Positions 21,940 through 24,982 of a DNA stretch of 24,982 bases are shown here, one piece after another. The notes under the pieces were generated by a model that ran no database searches, was not told the origin of the DNA, and saw only the letters and a program-made list of their open reading frames with translations. Position 1 is the stretch's first letter. Each line of letters starts with the position of its first letter. Made by a program: the position numbers and the translations under genes. Source of the DNA: Lachnospiraceae bacterium (lineage in GTDB: Bacteria > Bacillota > Clostridia > Lachnospirales > Lachnospiraceae); contig CAAGSD010000112.1 of the NCBI GenBank assembly GCA_900772845.1, positions 1 to 24,982 of the forward strand, in the 5' to 3' direction.

Positions 21940-22995
21940 TCAGGCTCTGATCGCCCAACGCATCTTCGTGGAACGTGCTCTGCCGTTCTGTACACATTCC
22001 TCTGCGGAAGGCCTGATCACATCTTTCGCATAGTCTGTATAGATTCCGTTACGGCAGCCTTCCTTCAATGCCCGTTTCACCAGCTTGTCTTCACCGGAGT
22101 GAAAAGTCAGAATAGCCACTCTTCCTCCCGGTTTCAAAGCACCCGGAAGCTTTTCCATGAATTCATACAATACTTCAAACTCCCGGTTCACATCAATACG
22201 CAATGCCTGAAAAGTTCTCTGGCAGGTCTTTTTAATGGTATCTTTTTTCTCTTTTTCCGGAAGGAAATCCAGTGTTTTCTCAATAACTTCTCTTAATTTG
22301 GTCGTGGTATCGATTCTATGTCCCTTGCGGATCTCATCGGTGATGGCTTTCGCCAGTTCCTCACAGTAAGGTTCATCGGAGTTCTCGTAAAGCATCCCCG
22401 CAAGTTCCTCTCTGCTGATCGTGTCCAGCCGCTCCGCTGCACTGATGCCCTGCTGCTGATTCAGTCTCAGATCCAGTGGTCCATCTACCTTAAAGGAGAA
22501 CCCCCTCTCGGGGTTATCGATCTGCATGGAAGATACCCCCAGATCCGCCAGAATAAAATCAAATCCGCCGACCTCTTTTGCAATTTCATCAATGGTGCAG
22601 AAATTCTGCAGCCTTATGGTCAGGATATCTTCTCCGTAACCGGCATCTGACAGTCGTTTCTTCGTCTTGGCAGACTCTTCCGGATCCACATCCGTGGCAT
22701 AAATATGTCCCTGTCCCTGTAGTTGTTCCAGCATTGCCCTTGTATGTCCTCCATACCCCAGCGTTGCATCGAAACCAGTCTCTCCCGGCTGAATCTTCAG
22801 AAAATCCAGTATTTCTTTTACCATAATAGAAATATGCATGCCTGCGGGAGTGTTTCCTTTTTGAATCACATGGGCAATGGTATCTCCGTATTTTTCGGGC
22901 TGTAATTCCTTATATTTTTCCTCAAATTTTCTGGGGTATTTCCCTTTATAACGCACCCGGCGCTTGTGGGGTGTCTGTTCCTGATCCATTCCCAT
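21940..22995 (-). CDS. rsmH: RsmH-like 16S rRNA m4C methyltransferase with extended N-terminus
   Basis: RsmH N4-methylates C1402 of 16S rRNA in the ribosomal P site using SAM. The 351-residue product carries the SAM-binding loop as FDATLGYGGHT, then FDFILADLGVSSMQIDNPERGFSF, LDLRLNQ, and FQALRIDVNREFE, all RsmH signatures. Two motifs differ from the canonical forms (DGTLGGAGHS; FHSLEDR): here DATLGYGGHT and FHSGEDK. There are also about 47 extra, basic N-terminal residues before the usual start (MGMDQEQTPHKRRVRYKGKY). Canonical rsmH lies beside mraZ/ftsL in the division cluster; this copy does not, so it may be a paralogue with another target. The start at ATG 22995 has GAGGT upstream. Confidence 0.85.
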   Translation of the reverse strand: MGMDQEQTPHKRRVRYKGKYPRKFEEKYKELQPEKYGDTIAHVIQKGNTPAGMHISIMVKEILDFLKIQPGETGFDATLGYGGHTRAMLEQLQGQGHIYATDVDPEESAKTKKRLSDAGYGEDILTIRLQNFCTIDEIAKEVGGFDFILADLGVSSMQIDNPERGFSFKVDGPLDLRLNQQQGISAAERLDTISREELAGMLYENSDEPYCEELAKAITDEIRKGHRIDTTTKLREVIEKTLDFLPEKEKKDTIKKTCQRTFQALRIDVNREFEVLYEFMEKLPGALKPGGRVAILTFHSGEDKLVKRALKEGCRNGIYTDYAKDVIRPSAEECVQNGRARSTKMRWAIRA

Positions 22996-23046
22996 GACTA
23001 CCTCATTTCATTCCGTGTATCCATGCTTTGTTTTTCTATAATCATT

Positions 23047-23094
23047 TCATGATTCGCACCTTCGGTGCTTACCCTAGCTTCGCAACTATCATGA
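23047..23094. repeat. Palindromic element upstream of rsmH
   Basis: In the 281-nt gap between rsmH and thrH, TCATGAT (23047-23053) pairs with ATCATGA (23088-23094), enclosing a perfect GCACC-TTC-GGTGC hairpin (23056-23068) and a GCTTCGC loop region. No gene or clear promoter was found in the remainder of the gap (23095-23213). It has the look of a small dispersed palindromic element or a leader structure of rsmH. Confidence 0.4.
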
Positions 23095-23213
23095 TCGAAT
23101 TCGCCGTCCGCAATGAGACAAGCATATTGCCTCTCTTGCGCCCATTATATCCCATCCGGGGCAGCCTTGTCCACTTCCAATGTGAGATTCCGCATCCTGC
23201 TCATAATGTACAG

Positions 23214-23244
23214 AAAAACGCAGGCACCGTTGCCGATACCTGCG
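23214..23244 (-). terminator. Terminator of thrH
   Basis: On the minus strand an 11-bp stem (arms 23234-23244 and 23219-23229, two G-T pairs, GCAA loop) is followed by five T (23214-23218). It lies about 33 nt past the thrH stop. Confidence 0.9.
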
Positions 23245-23246
23245 CT

Positions 23247-23272
23247 CTATTCGCATATCGTGGGATTATCAT
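23247..23272. repeat. 26-bp block identical to 15536-15561 (inverted copy)
   Basis: These 26 bases are the exact reverse complement of 15536-15561; the minus strand reads ATGATAATCCCACGATATG and continues CGAATAG. The block sits between the thrH stop codon and its terminator. Flanking bases do not match beyond the 26. A perfect match of this length by chance within 25 kb is negligible. Confidence 0.9.
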
Positions 23273-23276
23273 TACA

Positions 23277-23882
23277 CTATAACGCAGCTTTGATGGCTGC
23301 CATCAGTTCGTCATAAGTCTCATATGCCTGCAGTTCCGGATGATCTTTCTTGATCTGTTCCGTACTTTTGAACAGGAAACCTGCCTTGCTGGCCTGGATC
23401 ATTCCCAGATCATTATGACTGTCTCCGCTGGCAATGGTCTGGAAACCGATGGACTGCAATGCCTTTACGGTGGTATACTTGGAATTTTCCACACGCATCT
23501 TAAATCCCGTGATTTCTCCGTTATCCGCTACTTCCAGAGAGTTGCAGAAAATGGTGGGATAACCCAGCTTTTTCATCAGAGGACCCGCAAACTGTGAAAA
23601 GGTATCACTGATAATGATGACCTGCGTAATGGAGCGCAGCTCATCCAGGAACTCCTTGGCTCCGGGAATCGGGTCAATCTTTGCGATAGTCTCCTGAATC
23701 TCCTTCAGTCCCAGACCTTGCTCCTTCAGGATCCCCAGTCTCCATTTCATCAATTTGTCATAATCCGGTTCGTCTCTGGTGGTTCTCTTCAGTTCCGGAA
23801 TTCCGCTTGCTTCCGCAAAAGCGATCCAGATCTCGGGTACCAGTACTCCTTCCAGATCCAGGCATACAATATTCATGTCCAT
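23277..23882 (-). CDS. thrH: HAD-family phosphoserine phosphatase / homoserine phosphotransferase
   Basis: ThrH-type HAD enzymes dephosphorylate phosphoserine and can pass the phosphate to homoserine, linking serine and threonine metabolism. The 201-residue product has motif I CLDLEGVLVPEIW (nucleophile Asp, with Glu where most HADs have a second Asp, as in ThrH). Motif II is IIISDTF, a lysine lies in the NSKYTTVKAL region, and motif III/IV is IASGDSHNDLGMIQASKAGFLF. Length and layout match ThrH (about 200-205). GGGAGG lies about 9 nt before ATG 23882; the ATG two codons later is an alternative. It has its own promoter and terminator. Confidence 0.88.
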   Translation of the reverse strand: MDMNIVCLDLEGVLVPEIWIAFAEASGIPELKRTTRDEPDYDKLMKWRLGILKEQGLGLKEIQETIAKIDPIPGAKEFLDELRSITQVIIISDTFSQFAGPLMKKLGYPTIFCNSLEVADNGEITGFKMRVENSKYTTVKALQSIGFQTIASGDSHNDLGMIQASKAGFLFKSTEQIKKDHPELQAYETYDELMAAIKAAL

Positions 23883-23921
23883 TCTCGTGTCCTCCCAATA
23901 GGTTCAAATGTGTTTGTAGCA

Positions 23922-23950
23922 AGTATAACCCATTTTATTCTGCCATGCAA
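23922..23950 (-). promoter_or_regulatory. thrH promoter
   Basis: Minus-strand TTGCAT (23945-23950), a 17-nt spacer and TATACT (23922-23927) predict a start near 23915, about 33 nt before the ATG. Confidence 0.7.
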
Positions 23951-24110
23951 CTGTTTACTTTATTGTTGTAACGTGTTCTCGTAATGCAGTTGTATTTTGG
24001 GGGATGTAATGCGGACCGCTTCTCAGTGTTTTCTGAAATTTGCTTGTAAATTTCACTTTTCCCACAATATTTTTGTGACATTTTTACTGTTTACTTTGTT
24101 CTATCTGTGC

Positions 24111-24116
24111 TATAAT
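24111..24116 (+). promoter_or_regulatory. -10 element of the L25 gene promoter
   Basis: A perfect TATAAT stands 77 nt before the L25 start codon. The -35 is unclear: TTTACT (24090-24095) is only 15 nt away. The 310-nt divergent region 23883-24192 otherwise holds the thrH promoter and no gene; about 70 nt of L25 leader follow the predicted start near 24123. Confidence 0.6.
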
Positions 24117-24192
24117 AACCATAGTGCAAAAAGAACTTCTCATAAGCTCTCATCTACACGAAATAAACGTAGAGATCGAGGAGGTCATCATT

Positions 24193-24774
24193 ATGTTGAC
24201 ATTAAAAGCTGAAAAAAGAAATCCTGACGAAAAGGCAAAGAAATTAAGAAGAGACGGTTTTATCACCGGCGTTCTGTACGGAAAAGAAATGAAAGAGAAT
24301 GTTTCCCTGAAGTTCACAGAGAAGGATGCATCCGCTTTTATCAAGAATGCAAAAGAAGGCACCCAGGCTTACCTGGAGCTGGATGGTAAAAACGTGGATG
24401 TTCTGGTAAAAAATATTGATTTTGATCCTCTTACAAAGAAATATATGGCTTTGGACTTTCAGGCTCTGGTAGCCGGTGAAGTTGTATCTGCCGCTGTTCC
24501 CATTGTCTATGTGAACGAGGACAAGGTACAGGGTATTTTCGAAGCAGAGCTTTCGGAAGTACATTACAAAGCAGATCCCGCTCATTTGTTGGAGCCCATT
24601 GAGATTGATCTGGCCGCTCTGCCCCAGACAACGAAGACCATGTATGTCAAAGATCTGAAACTGGATGAGAAGGGTGTACATGTTACCACTTCCGGCGAAC
24701 AGCAGTTGTTCCACATCGGAGCGTATGGTCAGGAAGAGACTGATGAGGCTGAAGCTGCTGACGAGGCGAAATAA
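24193..24774 (+). CDS. rplY: 50S ribosomal protein L25/general stress protein Ctc
   Basis: L25 (CTC/TL5 type) binds 5S rRNA in the large subunit; the longer two-domain form is associated with stress in Gram-positives. The 193-residue product has the N-terminal 5S-binding domain (LKAEKRNPDEKAKKLRRDGFITGVLYGKE) and the C-terminal beta domain (VPIVYVNEDKVQGIFEAEL to HVTTSGEQQLFHIG), ending in an acidic tail. GAGGAGG 8 nt before ATG 24193 fixes the start; 23 more in-frame codons upstream begin almost at the predicted transcription start and are rejected. The gene is monocistronic on the plus strand, divergent from thrH. Confidence 0.93.
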   Translation: MLTLKAEKRNPDEKAKKLRRDGFITGVLYGKEMKENVSLKFTEKDASAFIKNAKEGTQAYLELDGKNVDVLVKNIDFDPLTKKYMALDFQALVAGEVVSAAVPIVYVNEDKVQGIFEAELSEVHYKADPAHLLEPIEIDLAALPQTTKTMYVKDLKLDEKGVHVTTSGEQQLFHIGAYGQEETDEAEAADEAK

Positions 24775-24804
24775 CCCACTGCAGCAATCATTGATTGTTC
24801 CTTG

Positions 24805-24855
24805 AATACCGCCCGGATGACTTCGCTGTCTTTCCAGGTGGTATTTTTGTTTTGA
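24805..24855 (+). terminator. Terminator of the L25 gene
   Basis: AATACCGCCCGG (24805-24816) pairs with CCAGGTGGTATT (24834-24845) with one mismatch and one G-T pair, followed by TTTTGTTTTG. The remaining 130 nt to the window end show no gene start or other feature. Confidence 0.8.
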
Positions 24856-24982
24856 TGTTCCGATTTTACCGCCTAAAATCTATTTTTCATGGATTCTTCG
24901 ATAAAAATACCGCTTGGATTTCTAAAATCGCTTTCCGGGCAGTAATTATACTTGCTTTGTTAACGTAGGGTTGCCAACGACT

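Overview
The window looks like a chromosomal segment of a Gram-positive Clostridia bacterium, most likely a Lachnospiraceae. The signs are moderate GC, near-consensus sigma-A promoters, strong AGGAGG ribosome sites, Lachnospiraceae-type surface proteins, and a PHP/OB-type DnaE followed by pfkA. All genes but three are on the minus strand. No tRNA, rRNA, CRISPR array, transposase or integrase was seen. Family names come from motifs I could read; no database search was possible.

Right to left in the direction of most transcription. At 23.2-24.8 kb a ThrH-type HAD phosphatase and a divergent ribosomal protein L25/CTC gene share one intergenic region with promoters in both directions. At 17-23 kb come an N-terminally extended RsmH-like methyltransferase, an unrecognised 124-aa protein, dnaE with an odd Gly/Ser/Asn/Tyr linker, and pfkA with a terminator. 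At 13.2-16.4 kb are a SpoU-type rRNA methyltransferase with a long hairpin-rich leader, proC, and a secreted SH3/SleB-like cell-wall hydrolase.

The accessory-looking part is 4.4-13.2 kb. Three overlapping genes encode a three-TM BspA-type leucine-rich-repeat protein, a SPASM radical SAM enzyme with an unrecognised C-terminal extension, and a small protein with 14 consecutive Asn codons. That protein is cut by an in-frame TAG, yet its frame stays open for 76 more codons and ends in a Trp/Tyr-rich tail. This resembles an enzyme-plus-substrate peptide or protein modification locus that I cannot match to a named class. Immediately downstream lie a PilZ (c-di-GMP receptor) gene and a 1102-aa secreted, membrane-anchored coiled-coil stalk protein. 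Its pre-membrane DExxPLA motif recurs in a small membrane protein nearby. A Thr/Pro-linker lipoprotein on the plus strand converges on the stalk gene.

At 0-4.4 kb are the str operon (rpsL, rpsG, 5' part of fusA, with a TTG start) and a monocistronic dTDP-4-dehydrorhamnose reductase gene. The 348-nt rpsL-rpsG spacer is packed with perfect small hairpins. Similar nested hairpins occur in the leaders of the SpoU methyltransferase and proC, and in a compact element at 15450-15578. That element shares an identical 26-bp block with the 3' UTR of thrH.
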